Origin: an uncultured Bacteroidota bacterium
GTDB lineage: Bacteria > Bacteroidota > Bacteroidia > AKYH767-A > JABDAW01
Assembly: GCA_903911135.1 (NCBI GenBank)
Contig: CAIWCG010000223.1
Location: forward strand, 1 to 37,077
Direction of reading: 5' to 3'
Length of the DNA stretch: 37,077 bases
The notes beneath the pieces were generated by a model, which worked only from the letters and a program-made list of their open reading frames with translations, did not search any database and was not told where the DNA came from. The position numbers and the translations under genes are program-made. Of the stretch, positions 7,954 through 15,234 are shown piece after piece; the first letter of the stretch is position 1; every line of letters begins with the position of its first letter.

Positions 7954-8727
7954 ATGGAATTCGGCATCTGCAATCTTTCTGTCATCCCCGTTCGGGCTGA
8001 ACCTTCGGACAAGTCCGAAATGGTAACTCAACTTCTCTTCGGAGAACATTTCGAAATCATCGAAAAGCAAAAGAACTGGAACAGGATTCGCATAGCATAC
8101 GATGGCTACGATGGCTGGATGGACGCCAAACAATGCGAGCTGATATCGATGGAAGATTTTCAATCCTTGAACAAGAATAATTTCGCCGTTACCAAAGACA
8201 TCGTGCAGGTGGCGATACTGAATGAAACTATTCCATTGGCTATACTGATAGGCAGTTCGCTTCCATTCTATAACGACAGGAAGTTCAAGATTGCCGAACA
8301 ATATTATTCTTTCGAAGGCGATGTGAAACAGTTTGATGCGGTGGAGCAAAACAGCATCATCGAAAACAGTTATCATTATCTCAATGCGCCCTATCTGTGG
8401 GGAGGCCGTGGCCCGTTTGGCATCGATTGCAGCGGATACACACAACTGGTTTTCAAGCTTAGCGGCATAAAATTAAAACGCGATGCCCATCAGCAATCGG
8501 AACAAGGACAAACGGTAAACATACTGGAAGAAACCGAACCCGGTGACCTTGTTTTCTTTGATAATGAAGAAGGAAAGATTGTTCATGTAGGGATATTATT
8601 GAAGAAGGATAAAGTCATCCATGCCAGCGGTTGCGTTAAAATCAACGACATCGACCATCATGGAATATTCAACAAGGAAATGAATAAATATACCCATTCC
8701 CTACGACTGATAAAAAGAATTATCTGA
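7954..8727 (+). CDS. NlpC/P60 cysteine peptidase with SH3 domain
   Basis: 257 residues. Residues 1-65 form a bacterial SH3-like domain (VIPVRAEPSDKSEMVTQLLFGE, DGWMDAKQ). The C-terminal half is an NlpC/P60 domain: LNAPYLWGGRGPFGIDCSG with catalytic C159, then HVGILL (H211) and VIHASG (H223). The family cleaves peptidoglycan stem peptides, usually D-Glu-diamino acid bonds. No signal peptide is apparent at the N-terminus, so either it acts on muropeptides in the cytoplasm (as recycling enzymes do) or its export signal is not recognisable. Its 3' end is 3 bases from the convergent membrane-protein gene. Confidence 0.9.
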   Translation: MEFGICNLSVIPVRAEPSDKSEMVTQLLFGEHFEIIEKQKNWNRIRIAYDGYDGWMDAKQCELISMEDFQSLNKNNFAVTKDIVQVAILNETIPLAILIGSSLPFYNDRKFKIAEQYYSFEGDVKQFDAVEQNSIIENSYHYLNAPYLWGGRGPFGIDCSGYTQLVFKLSGIKLKRDAHQQSEQGQTVNILEETEPGDLVFFDNEEGKIVHVGILLKKDKVIHASGCVKINDIDHHGIFNKEMNKYTHSLRLIKRII

Positions 8728-8730
8728 TGT

Positions 8731-9168
8731 TCATTTATTAAAGTATTCCTTGTTTCGATAAAGGTTTACGATGATGAACAAAGCAAAAACCACTCCAAGC
8801 AAAAAGGTCGAAAACATGGTGAAGGACACTGAAGCGGATGTATAAATCTGTGCATGTTCAGGATTGTGGGCTTGTTTTAGACTTATCACCTCATCCATAT
8901 TCAACACAAACATCACAAAGTTGAATAGCAAGATTATGCTATGGAGAATGTACCAATTGATTGTAAGTTTATAAGCCCATGATTCTTTTTTTATGATACC
9001 ATAAAAACAGGTCATCAGCAATATTCCAATAAGCAGGAAATAGATTCTTGCTGGCCATTCTTCCAAACCCATGTTACCGATAATTACAAAGGGATTGATG
9101 ATACCCAGAACAGATGAAACGACACCTATCCCGATAAAAATCAAGACATAAACAAGTACTCTAGGCAA
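8731..9168 (-). CDS. Four-helix membrane protein, unknown function
   Basis: 145 residues with four hydrophobic segments: VLVYVLIFIGIGVVSSVLG, IYFLLIGILLMTCFYGII, WYILHSIILLFNFVMFVL and MFSTFLLGVVFALFIIV. It ends NKEYFNK, a short charged tail. The family is not recognised. It lies 27 bases after tryptophan 2,3-dioxygenase on the same strand, so it is probably the last gene of that operon. Confidence 0.7.
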   Translation of the reverse strand: MPRVLVYVLIFIGIGVVSSVLGIINPFVIIGNMGLEEWPARIYFLLIGILLMTCFYGIIKKESWAYKLTINWYILHSIILLFNFVMFVLNMDEVISLKQAHNPEHAQIYTSASVSFTMFSTFLLGVVFALFIIVNLYRNKEYFNK

Positions 9169-9195
9169 GGAAGATTTAATTATTGAATTGTTTCA

Positions 9196-10161
9196 TCAAA
9201 CCTGTCCAAATACCACCGACTCCACCCATTTCTTTCCCCAGTTCTCCAATTCTTCTGCTGTCCAGATGGCTGGATAAAAGATTCTTTTCTGAAAGCGTGG
9301 AGGCAGATACTTCTGCCAGTTTGTTCCACCAGTAGCCTTGATGTCTTCAGGGTCTTTTTGAAGATAACGAACCGCGGATTTATAATGACTCAATGGCCAG
9401 TTGATGTTCACATTCACATCCAGTTGTCGCAATGCAAGAATCAGCTTTTCATTCTTCCTATCCTCCTCAGACAGACCTTCATACAGTTGCCAAAGGTTCT
9501 TTTTCTGAAATCGTTTTGCCAACGAAATAAGCTGATTTGAATACTTTTCCTCAAACTGTATCAAAGTCAAGGTCTTTTTTCCGGTAGCCAATTCGGTAGC
9601 TCCTGCCTTCCAATAAATATGTTCAAAAAGTTCCTCCAAAGTGGCATCTGTTCTATTCGAAAACTTCTCGCGTTCATCCTTCGTCACCAAGTTGATGAAG
9701 TCGGTGGAACAAATCTCAATCATCCTGTATTGTGCCGATTGAAAACCACTTGCAGGCAACAAAGCCATCCTGAATTTATGAAACTGCGCCAACTCCATGC
9801 CATCAATCATTACATCGAAGGAATGTGTCAGGTTCTCAAAATATCGGTTTATCCGAGTTATCCTGTCTGTCATGAACTTCACCTCAACAACTTCCAACTT
9901 AGCCATCTGCTCGAACTCATGAAGCATCATCTTGAAATACAACTCTGTTATCTGATGATACATGATGAAAATCTCCTCATCAGGAAAGCCCGTTTTCGGA
10001 TTCTGCATGGTCAGCAAGGTATCCAGATGAATGTAATCCCAGTAGGTTAAATATTCCGAATACAACAACCCATCGAGGTAAGATACGATATCCTGCCCCA
10101 TCGATGAAAACTTCTTTTCCAGCTGTTCAATTCTATCTACTATTTCCGGTTTCAATTCCAT
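9196..10161 (-). CDS. kynA: Tryptophan 2,3-dioxygenase family protein
   Basis: 321 residues. This haem enzyme opens the indole ring of L-tryptophan with O2 to give N-formylkynurenine, the first step of the kynurenine pathway. Family motifs are visible: YLTYWDYIHLDTLL, FIMYHQITELYFKMMLHE, LPASGFQSAQYRMIE, and C-terminally LSHYKSAVRYL followed by ATGGTNWQKYL, where the haem-ligand His and the GTGGS-like substrate loop are expected. The active-site segment GASGFQS reads PASGFQS, and it is a divergent branch. It starts 5 bases after the Ser-rich exported protein gene. No other kynurenine-pathway gene is in the window. Confidence 0.85.
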   Translation of the reverse strand: MELKPEIVDRIEQLEKKFSSMGQDIVSYLDGLLYSEYLTYWDYIHLDTLLTMQNPKTGFPDEEIFIMYHQITELYFKMMLHEFEQMAKLEVVEVKFMTDRITRINRYFENLTHSFDVMIDGMELAQFHKFRMALLPASGFQSAQYRMIEICSTDFINLVTKDEREKFSNRTDATLEELFEHIYWKAGATELATGKKTLTLIQFEEKYSNQLISLAKRFQKKNLWQLYEGLSEEDRKNEKLILALRQLDVNVNINWPLSHYKSAVRYLQKDPEDIKATGGTNWQKYLPPRFQKRIFYPAIWTAEELENWGKKWVESVVFGQV

Positions 10162-10166
10162 ATCTG

Positions 10167-10796
10167 TTAATGTTTCATATTTGGTAAATCATAATAATCC
10201 GTGTTGGGGTTCTTTTTAATTACACCCCCATCATCCAAATGATATTTGCTCCTAAGCTTTTTTAACGAATTGTTTCTAGTCTTTGCGAAATTAGAAGAAC
10301 TCTGAAAGAACGGTTTGTTACCATGGCTCTCAGAAATGTTTCGTCTGTTATCCTGTGGCGGCGAATATTCCTTTCCCATCAAGGACGGATTTTTATTCAT
10401 CGAAGAAAACATCGAAGATGATTTCGATTTTCCATCACCCGAAGCACTGGGAAACACAATCGAAGATTTCGACAATGACTTGAAACCTTGCGAATGGCTC
10501 CTTAAATTCATGAAAGACGAACTCTTGCTCTTTTCCATCTCATCCTTGAAAGAAGGAAAAATCGAATTGGAATTGGCCAAATTATTTTTCCTGTGATGAA
10601 TCTTCGGTTTCGAGCTCGATGAACTGGATCCACCTGTCGATTTTGCCGGAGCAGCCGCACTTTTTGCCGAACCAGGCTTAGGAGTAGCCTTGATGGTAGC
10701 CGTTTTCTGGCCAAAACCCATCGTGGCGCATAGCAACAGGATACCAGTCAGCCAAACCGACAAATACCTGCCAAAACTACTTTTATTAACTCCCAT
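10167..10796 (-). CDS. Exported Ser/Lys-rich protein, unknown
   Basis: About 209 residues from MGVNKSSFGRYLSVWLTGILLLCATMGFG, a signal peptide, followed by a low-complexity basic region rich in Ser, Lys and Asn (KSTGGSSSSSSKPKIHHRKN, FKSLSKSSIVFPS) and ending DYYDLPNMKH. The ORF-track start at 10832 is upstream of the -7 box TATCTTTG (minus strand, 10814-10821), so the start is M10 (10805) or M13 (10796). It is first in a likely operon with the dioxygenase and membrane protein. No family recognised; the composition suggests a disordered periplasmic protein. Confidence 0.65.
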   Translation of the reverse strand: MGVNKSSFGRYLSVWLTGILLLCATMGFGQKTATIKATPKPGSAKSAAAPAKSTGGSSSSSSKPKIHHRKNNLANSNSIFPSFKDEMEKSKSSSFMNLRSHSQGFKSLSKSSIVFPSASGDGKSKSSSMFSSMNKNPSLMGKEYSPPQDNRRNISESHGNKPFFQSSSNFAKTRNNSLKKLRSKYHLDDGGVIKKNPNTDYYDLPNMKH

Positions 10797-10813
10797 TTCT
10801 CTCATCTTGGTTG

Positions 10814-10821
10814 CAAAGATA
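10814..10821 (-). promoter_or_regulatory. -7 promoter box for the dioxygenase operon
   Basis: CAAAGATA reads TATCTTTG on the minus strand (TAnnTTTG). It rules out the 10832 start. Confidence 0.55.
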
Positions 10822-10885
10822 CAAAATCTCAAAATCTACATCATCCCCTTTATAATACATAATTCACCATTAATGATTTTTAAAA

Positions 10886-11015
10886 GGAGCCTATGTTCGC
10901 TTCTCGTCCCATCTACGTCCCGCTATCCGCTGTAGCCGCTGCCTGCCCATTTCCGACACCAAGCAGCGGGCTGCCGCTACTATCGGGGCTATGCTTTGAT
11001 GGCAGGTTGCCTCGA
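10886..11015 (+). repeat. Structured dispersed element, left copy at R3
   Basis: Reads GGAGCCTATG...TTCTCGT...CCCGCTATCC, then a 15-bp imperfect stem (10932-10946 with 10966-10980, GTAGCCGCTGCC against GGGCTGCCGCTAC), then GGGGCTATGC and a small GGCA...TGCC hairpin ending CTCGAA. The right copy (11423-11554) is its inverted repeat. Relatives lie beside arrays R4 and R6. The conserved blocks and hairpin could be an RNA gene or the terminus of a mobile unit. Strand is given as GGAGCC-first. Confidence 0.8.
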
Positions 11016-11118
11016 AAGAGCTTTTAACAAGAAGATAAATAAAAAGTAATCAATGTTAAGTCATAGTAAGTGAATATTGCCTGTCAGGATGTTTACTCAA
11101 AAAGGTGCTCCCAAAGGC

Positions 11119-11328
11119 AAGTTGTACAAACTTCTTGAAAAGTTGTACAACTCTTGAGAAAAGTTGTACAACTTTTTAGGAATTCCTGCATGATTTGGAG
11201 GAATTTTAAGCAGAATTCCTAAAATTACGTTCAAGTCTTGAGGAAAGGTGTACAAGTCTTTGGAAAAGTTGATCAACAAGTCAGAAAAGTTGTACAACTT
11301 TTCTGAAATTCTGTACAACTGCTCTCTC
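11119..11328. repeat. Tandem array R3, ten 21-bp units, palindrome-rich
   Basis: Units start at 11119, 11140, 11161, 11182, 11203, 11224, 11245, 11266, 11287 and 11308. The consensus begins AAGTTGTACAACT. Units 4-6 have diverged strongly yet keep the exact 21-bp length. The core is self-complementary: unit 9 lies in a perfect 26-bp palindrome (11281-11306, centre AAAAGTTGTACAACTTTT), and 11174-11185 pairs with 11213-11224 (TTTTAGGAATTC). The array is centred between two inverted copies of the structured element, about 95-105 bp from each. The minus-strand ORF 11097-11318 is a by-product. Confidence 0.9.
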
Positions 11329-11422
11329 TTTTCGACATTTAATTTATAAAAACGTTCATGTTGCCCTTAACTTCTGCCATGTTTGATGTTTTGGTAGAAG
11401 ACATTCTCATTCAAAAAGTCAT

Positions 11423-11554
11423 TTCGAGGCAACCTGCCGTCAAAGCATAGCCCCGATAGTAGCGGCAGCCCGCTGCTTGGTGTCGGAAATGGGCAGGCAG
11501 CGGCTACAGCGGATAGCGGGACGCACCATGATACGAGATGTGCACATAGGCTCC
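11423..11554 (-). repeat. Structured dispersed element, right copy at R3
   Basis: Inverted partner of 10886-11015. The roughly 98-bp core, from TTCGAGGCAACC to GGATAGCGGGACG, matches the complement of the left copy with one difference. The outer part diverges but keeps TCTCG and AGCCTA. With the left copy it frames a unit of about 670 bp that contains array R3 and no gene. Confidence 0.8.
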
Positions 11555-11640
11555 TTAAAAGTAAACTTGATTTTTTATCTACCTACAGCTAAATTTTAAG
11601 GGGATTATCCGATTTTGACTTAAATATCCTTTTTTTCTTT

Positions 11641-11648
11641 TAATATTG
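11641..11648 (+). promoter_or_regulatory. -7 promoter box for rfbC
   Basis: TAATATTG is one base from TAnnTTTG, with TTTTG at 11613-11617. It precedes the rfbC ATG by 17 bases. Confidence 0.45.
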
Positions 11649-11665
11649 CACCCACTAAACGAAAT

Positions 11666-12208
11666 ATGGATATCCAAACTACACCTATCGAAGGTCTATT
11701 GATTCTCAACCCACGCATTTTTAAGGACGAAAGAGGCTACTTTTTTGAATCTTACAACAAGCTCGAGTTCGAACGGCTGGGCCTGAATTTCAATTTTGTG
11801 CAAGACAACCAGTCGTTTTCCATCAAGCATGTTTTGCGCGGTTTGCATTATCAAAATCCTCCGTTCGAGCAGGGAAAACTGGTTTCGGTGGCCTCCGGTG
11901 CGGCACTCGATGTGGCGGTGGATATAAGGAAGGATTCTAAAACTTTCGGGCAACATTTCTCGGTCATTCTGTCGGAAGAGAATAACAAGATTTTTTGGAT
12001 TCCTGCCGGTTTTGCCCATGGTTTCATTACGCTGGAGGACAATACCCGATTCGTTTACAAATGCACCAACAACTACAATAAAGCTGCCGAAGGTGGCATC
12101 ATCTGGAATGACCCGGACCTGAATATCGATTGGGGTATAGACAAGCCATTGATTTCTGAAAAGGATCAGATTCTGCCAAGACTCAAGGAGATAAAAAGTT
12201 CTTTTTAA
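11666..12208 (+). CDS. rfbC: dTDP-4-dehydrorhamnose 3,5-epimerase
   Basis: 180 residues, the usual RmlC length. It epimerises dTDP-4-keto-6-deoxyglucose at C3 and C5 in dTDP-L-rhamnose synthesis, in the cytoplasm. The cupin signature is complete: KDERGYFFESYN, NQSFSIKHVLRGLHYQ with catalytic H61, LVSVASGAALDVAVDIRKDS, FWIPAGFAHGF and FVYKCT with Y131. It is followed 42 bases later by a polyprenyl-phosphate sugar transferase, so both probably serve surface polysaccharide synthesis. rfbA, rfbB and rfbD are not in the window. Confidence 0.95.
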   Translation: MDIQTTPIEGLLILNPRIFKDERGYFFESYNKLEFERLGLNFNFVQDNQSFSIKHVLRGLHYQNPPFEQGKLVSVASGAALDVAVDIRKDSKTFGQHFSVILSEENNKIFWIPAGFAHGFITLEDNTRFVYKCTNNYNKAAEGGIIWNDPDLNIDWGIDKPLISEKDQILPRLKEIKSSF

Positions 12209-12250
12209 AGGTATCAAATGCAAATTTTAAAGGGAAAATAAAACTACGAG

Positions 12251-13333
12251 ATGCTTAGCGATAAATATTATTATATCCTTTATCCACTGTTTTTTATTTG
12301 CAGCGTATTTTTCTCCTTTCTCATCAATACTTTGTTCCTGAAGTTCTCCAAAACATTGGGCATCAGGAACAATACCGAACCGCTCATCATCCGTTGGGGG
12401 TCTCAGTCGAAACCTGCTGTGGGTGGCATTTCATTTTATATTTTGCTGCTGCTTTCGTTGGCGGTTTATTCCATTTTCTTTCATCCGAAACAGGTTTTCC
12501 CGAACAAGGAATTCATTGGGTTTCTGCTGGCCTTGAACTTTGGATTCTTGATGGGATTGGCTGATGACGCCTTCAATACTCGTCCGTTTTTGAAACTTTT
12601 CATCCAGATACTTTGTGGCATAACCCTTATCGCATCGGGAATATATATTAAGGTTTTCAGTCAGGATTACATGAATTATGGATTGACGATTTTTTGGGTG
12701 GTGGGCATCATGAATTCTATAAACATGATTGACAACATGGATGCAATTTCGGCCATCATCAGCGTGATGGTCATCATGTCGGCACTGCTGATCATTTTCT
12801 ATTTGCAGGATTTTTCGAACATTTATTTCATAGCTTTGACAGGGGTTTTGGCTTCCTTGATTGGGTTCCTGATTTTGAATTGGCATCCGTCTAAAATATA
12901 TATGGGGGATACGGGCAGCCAGTTTCTTGGTGTATTCCTTGCCAGTATTGGGATCATTTATTTTTGGGATTTTGCTCCTGCGGAAAGGACTATCCCGATT
13001 TCAGAAAGTTTTATTTTGCCTGTTTTGGTTTTCATGCTGCCTATCGTGGACACTACGATAGTGGTGATCAACAGGTTGTCGAAGGGGACTTCGCCGTTTG
13101 TGGGGGGTAAGGACCATACCACTCATTCGTTGGCTTTATTGGGGATGACGGATACTTGGGTGGCGATAATTTTTGCTTGTATTTCGGTGGTGAACTTGTT
13201 TTTGGTGGTGTTGATCATCAAGTATATTCCTGAATTTACGACGGTGCATGCTTGTTTGTTTTTCGGGTATGTGTTGGTTTTTCTTGGGGTGATGTTTTAT
13301 ATCAGCCGAAGGAAAAACGGGGATTTAAAATAG
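12251..13333 (+). CDS. WecA/MraY-family glycosyl-1-phosphate transferase
   Basis: 360 residues with about ten hydrophobic segments, an inner-membrane protein. It transfers a sugar-1-phosphate (typically GlcNAc-1-P) from a UDP-sugar to undecaprenyl phosphate, starting O-antigen or capsule units. The family motifs are present: MGLADDAFNTRP (D105/D106, Mg binding), NSINMIDNMDAIS, ILNWHPSKIYMGDTGSQFLG, and a C-terminal KDHTTHSL in place of the HIHH loop. Paired with rfbC. WecA/TagO type is more likely than MraY because of the short length and the loop, but the substrate is not fixed. Confidence 0.88.
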   Translation: MLSDKYYYILYPLFFICSVFFSFLINTLFLKFSKTLGIRNNTEPLIIRWGSQSKPAVGGISFYILLLLSLAVYSIFFHPKQVFPNKEFIGFLLALNFGFLMGLADDAFNTRPFLKLFIQILCGITLIASGIYIKVFSQDYMNYGLTIFWVVGIMNSINMIDNMDAISAIISVMVIMSALLIIFYLQDFSNIYFIALTGVLASLIGFLILNWHPSKIYMGDTGSQFLGVFLASIGIIYFWDFAPAERTIPISESFILPVLVFMLPIVDTTIVVINRLSKGTSPFVGGKDHTTHSLALLGMTDTWVAIIFACISVVNLFLVVLIIKYIPEFTTVHACLFFGYVLVFLGVMFYISRRKNGDLK

Positions 13334-13372
13334 ATTTTCTTCTTCTTTTTCGGGTTATCTGCCGAAAGCTGG

Positions 13373-13508
13373 TTCGAGGCTGTGGCCATAGAGCATAGCC
13401 CTGACATGCCCAAGGTTATCCCCTTGTGCGTTGGATTGTGGGTGCCTCGGCAGGGATAACTGATGGCTGGCAGGAGGGACTGTGATACGAGAAGTTGCCA
13501 TAGGCTTC
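13373..13508 (-). repeat. Structured dispersed element at R4
   Basis: Read on the minus strand it begins GAAGCCTATGG...TTCTCGTATCACAGTCCC, then a hairpin closed by GTTATCCC/GGGATAAC (13415-13422 with 13453-13460), then TTGGGCATGTCAGGGCTATG and a GGC...GCC hairpin ending CTCGAA. It lines up block by block with the element at 24664-24810 and the two copies at R3. Its AGCCTA end faces array R4, about 30 bp away. It lies between the convergent genes at 13333 and 13729. Confidence 0.75.
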
Positions 13509-13537
13509 AAAAAATTATCCTGCTGATTATTGGAAAT

Positions 13538-13705
13538 GGGGGCTATCTTGTTTGGATAGGGGGCAAACTGGCTGAGATAGGGGGCTAACTGGTTAGGATA
13601 GGGGGCTAACTGGTTGGGATAGGGGGCTAACTGTTTGAAAAAGGGGTCTAAATGGACGGAATAGGGGTCTAAATGGATGGGAATGGGGGCATTTTCAGCG
13701 GGAGT
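13538..13705. repeat. Tandem array R4, eight 21-bp units with phased G-runs
   Basis: Units start at 13538, 13559, 13580, 13601, 13622, 13643, 13664 and 13685, all 21 bp apart. The consensus begins GGGGGCTAACTGGTTGGGAT. The plus strand therefore has a run of four or five G every 21 bp, often with a GGG between, giving G-quadruplex potential. It sits between two convergent genes. The minus-strand ORF 13355-14230 reads heptads (QLAPYPN) here but overlaps a real gene in another frame and is rejected. Confidence 0.9.
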
Positions 13706-13728
13706 GAGGGGAGGATGGGGATTTTGGA

Positions 13729-15144
13729 TTATAGGGCGGCGTCGAATTCGTAGCCTCTTTCGAACCAATAATCCTTTGGTCGGGTGTCGGAGAAGTAGAT
13801 GAAACCGATTCTTTTGATGTGTTTGACGCCGTATTTTATTGGGATGATGAGGCGCAAGGGGGCTCCTTGGTCGATGGGAAGTGGGAGGCCGTTCATTTGG
13901 TAGGCCAAAATGGTTTGGGATTGGAGCATGGAGAGCATGTCGATGCCGACATAATAGGTGCTGTCGGGGGTCATGAGGCCTACATATTGGTATAAATCTT
14001 CGGGGTGATTGCTGTCGGGGGCTTTTCCGCTGTGAGTGCCGAGGTGGTATGTTTTGAGGAAATCGATGAACTTGGTGCCGCCCCAAAAGGTGATTTGATT
14101 CCAACCTTCGATGCACTTGAAATCGAAGATGAGATCTTTTTTGGTGAGGGACTTGATGTCGTTGATGTTGAGTAAAAGGGTGGAATCTGGGGAGGTGTCG
14201 TTTGGATGACGGGAGATGGCTAATTTCCATTTGGATGGGTCGAAATCGTCCATGCCTATGTCGCCGTTTACCCTGACTTTGGTTTCGGATTTGGACTTTG
14301 GATATTCTTTGGCGAGATGTTGTCCGGAGTAGAATTTCTTGCCTACCTTTTCATTCATGTCCATCATCTTTCTTAATGGTTTTGGTACACCGTTATCATC
14401 GGAGGCATGCATCAAAAGATAAAAAAGGATGATGCCCACCATGAACATGGAGATGAAAACGGAAAAGGAAAGGATGGTTTTCTTTCGGTTGTTTTGAGCA
14501 TCGGTTTCGATTCCGGTAACCATCGACTGAAAGTTGTTCCAGCCGGAAAGAATTACCTGAACGACATGTATCAAAAAGAAAAGGACATAGCCTATAGTCA
14601 GAGCGAAATGTTCAACTCGTGCCCATTTATAGCCACCCAAAAGATTGCAGAGCCAAGAGAACTGCACGGGTTTGTAAATGGCCAATCCGGTTATCAAGGA
14701 ACCAAACCCCATGATGATGGTTGCTGTATAGGCTATCCGTTGAGCTGCATTGTATTTGACTTTTGGTGGCAGCTTTTTGCTTAGGTGCAAATCATGCAGC
14801 AAGACTTGCCACGTTTGCGTTAATGCCCCCTTCGTTGGCAAGAGATAGCGCCATTCACCCGAAAGAATAGTGTAGATGACATAGATGAATCCATTGATGA
14901 AAAACAACCACATGAAAAAGAAATGGTAGGCCATTCCATCAGCGAGGTGAGCATCAAGTTTTAGGGTCTTGTAAAACGAATCAGGAAAGAACTTTACCAA
15001 GGTGGTATCGCCCCATCCAAGACGATAGACATCATTGGCCCAATAGATCATCAAGCCGCTCCATATCATGATGGCCAACACCGGAAAGTTGATCCAATGA
15101 GTCCACCTAATGATTAATGGATGCTTGTTTTTTTTGTCTTTCAT
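13729..15144 (-). CDS. Cytochrome b561 - molybdopterin oxidoreductase fusion
   Basis: 471 residues from MKDKKNKHPLIIRWTHW. The N-terminal half (about 10-275) is a b561/NarI-like membrane domain with several histidines in helices (IIRWTHWINFPVL, AHLADGMAYHFFFMW, FALTIGYVLFFLIHVVQV). The C-terminal half (about 300-471) resembles the sulphite-oxidase/YedY molybdopterin fold: FDFKCIEGWNQITFWGG with a candidate Mo-ligand Cys, then GAPLRLIIPIKYGVKHIKRIGFI. It fits a membrane-anchored reductase in which quinol electrons pass through b haems to the Mo site. The ORF-track start at 15210 falls inside the terminator of the upstream gene, so 15144 is used. Substrate unknown. Confidence 0.82.
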   Translation of the reverse strand: MKDKKNKHPLIIRWTHWINFPVLAIMIWSGLMIYWANDVYRLGWGDTTLVKFFPDSFYKTLKLDAHLADGMAYHFFFMWLFFINGFIYVIYTILSGEWRYLLPTKGALTQTWQVLLHDLHLSKKLPPKVKYNAAQRIAYTATIIMGFGSLITGLAIYKPVQFSWLCNLLGGYKWARVEHFALTIGYVLFFLIHVVQVILSGWNNFQSMVTGIETDAQNNRKKTILSFSVFISMFMVGIILFYLLMHASDDNGVPKPLRKMMDMNEKVGKKFYSGQHLAKEYPKSKSETKVRVNGDIGMDDFDPSKWKLAISRHPNDTSPDSTLLLNINDIKSLTKKDLIFDFKCIEGWNQITFWGGTKFIDFLKTYHLGTHSGKAPDSNHPEDLYQYVGLMTPDSTYYVGIDMLSMLQSQTILAYQMNGLPLPIDQGAPLRLIIPIKYGVKHIKRIGFIYFSDTRPKDYWFERGYEFDAAL

Positions 15145-15169
15145 CGGGATATGATTCGTGTTTTCAATT

Positions 15170-15213
15170 AAAAAAGAATTGCACGGAATGCTGTTACCCA
15201 TTCCGTGCAATTC
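15170..15213 (-). terminator. Intrinsic terminator after the DUF6600-like gene
   Basis: GAATTGCACGGAATG (15176-15190) and CATTCCGTGCAATTC (15199-15213) form a perfect 15-bp stem with an 8-base loop. Read leftwards the minus strand then has a run of T (AAAAAA at 15170-15175). Confidence 0.85.
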
Positions 15214-15234
15214 CGTTTAAAACAATTTACATTC

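Noticed and set aside
10886-11554. Insertion sequence or diversity-generating retroelement at R3
   Set aside because: The inverted repeats enclose no transposase, reverse transcriptase or variable protein gene, so neither label is supported.
13355-14230. 291-residue minus-strand ORF over R4
   Set aside because: It overlaps the oxidoreductase gene in another frame and has His/Pro/Arg-rich shadow composition. Only its array part looks ordered.
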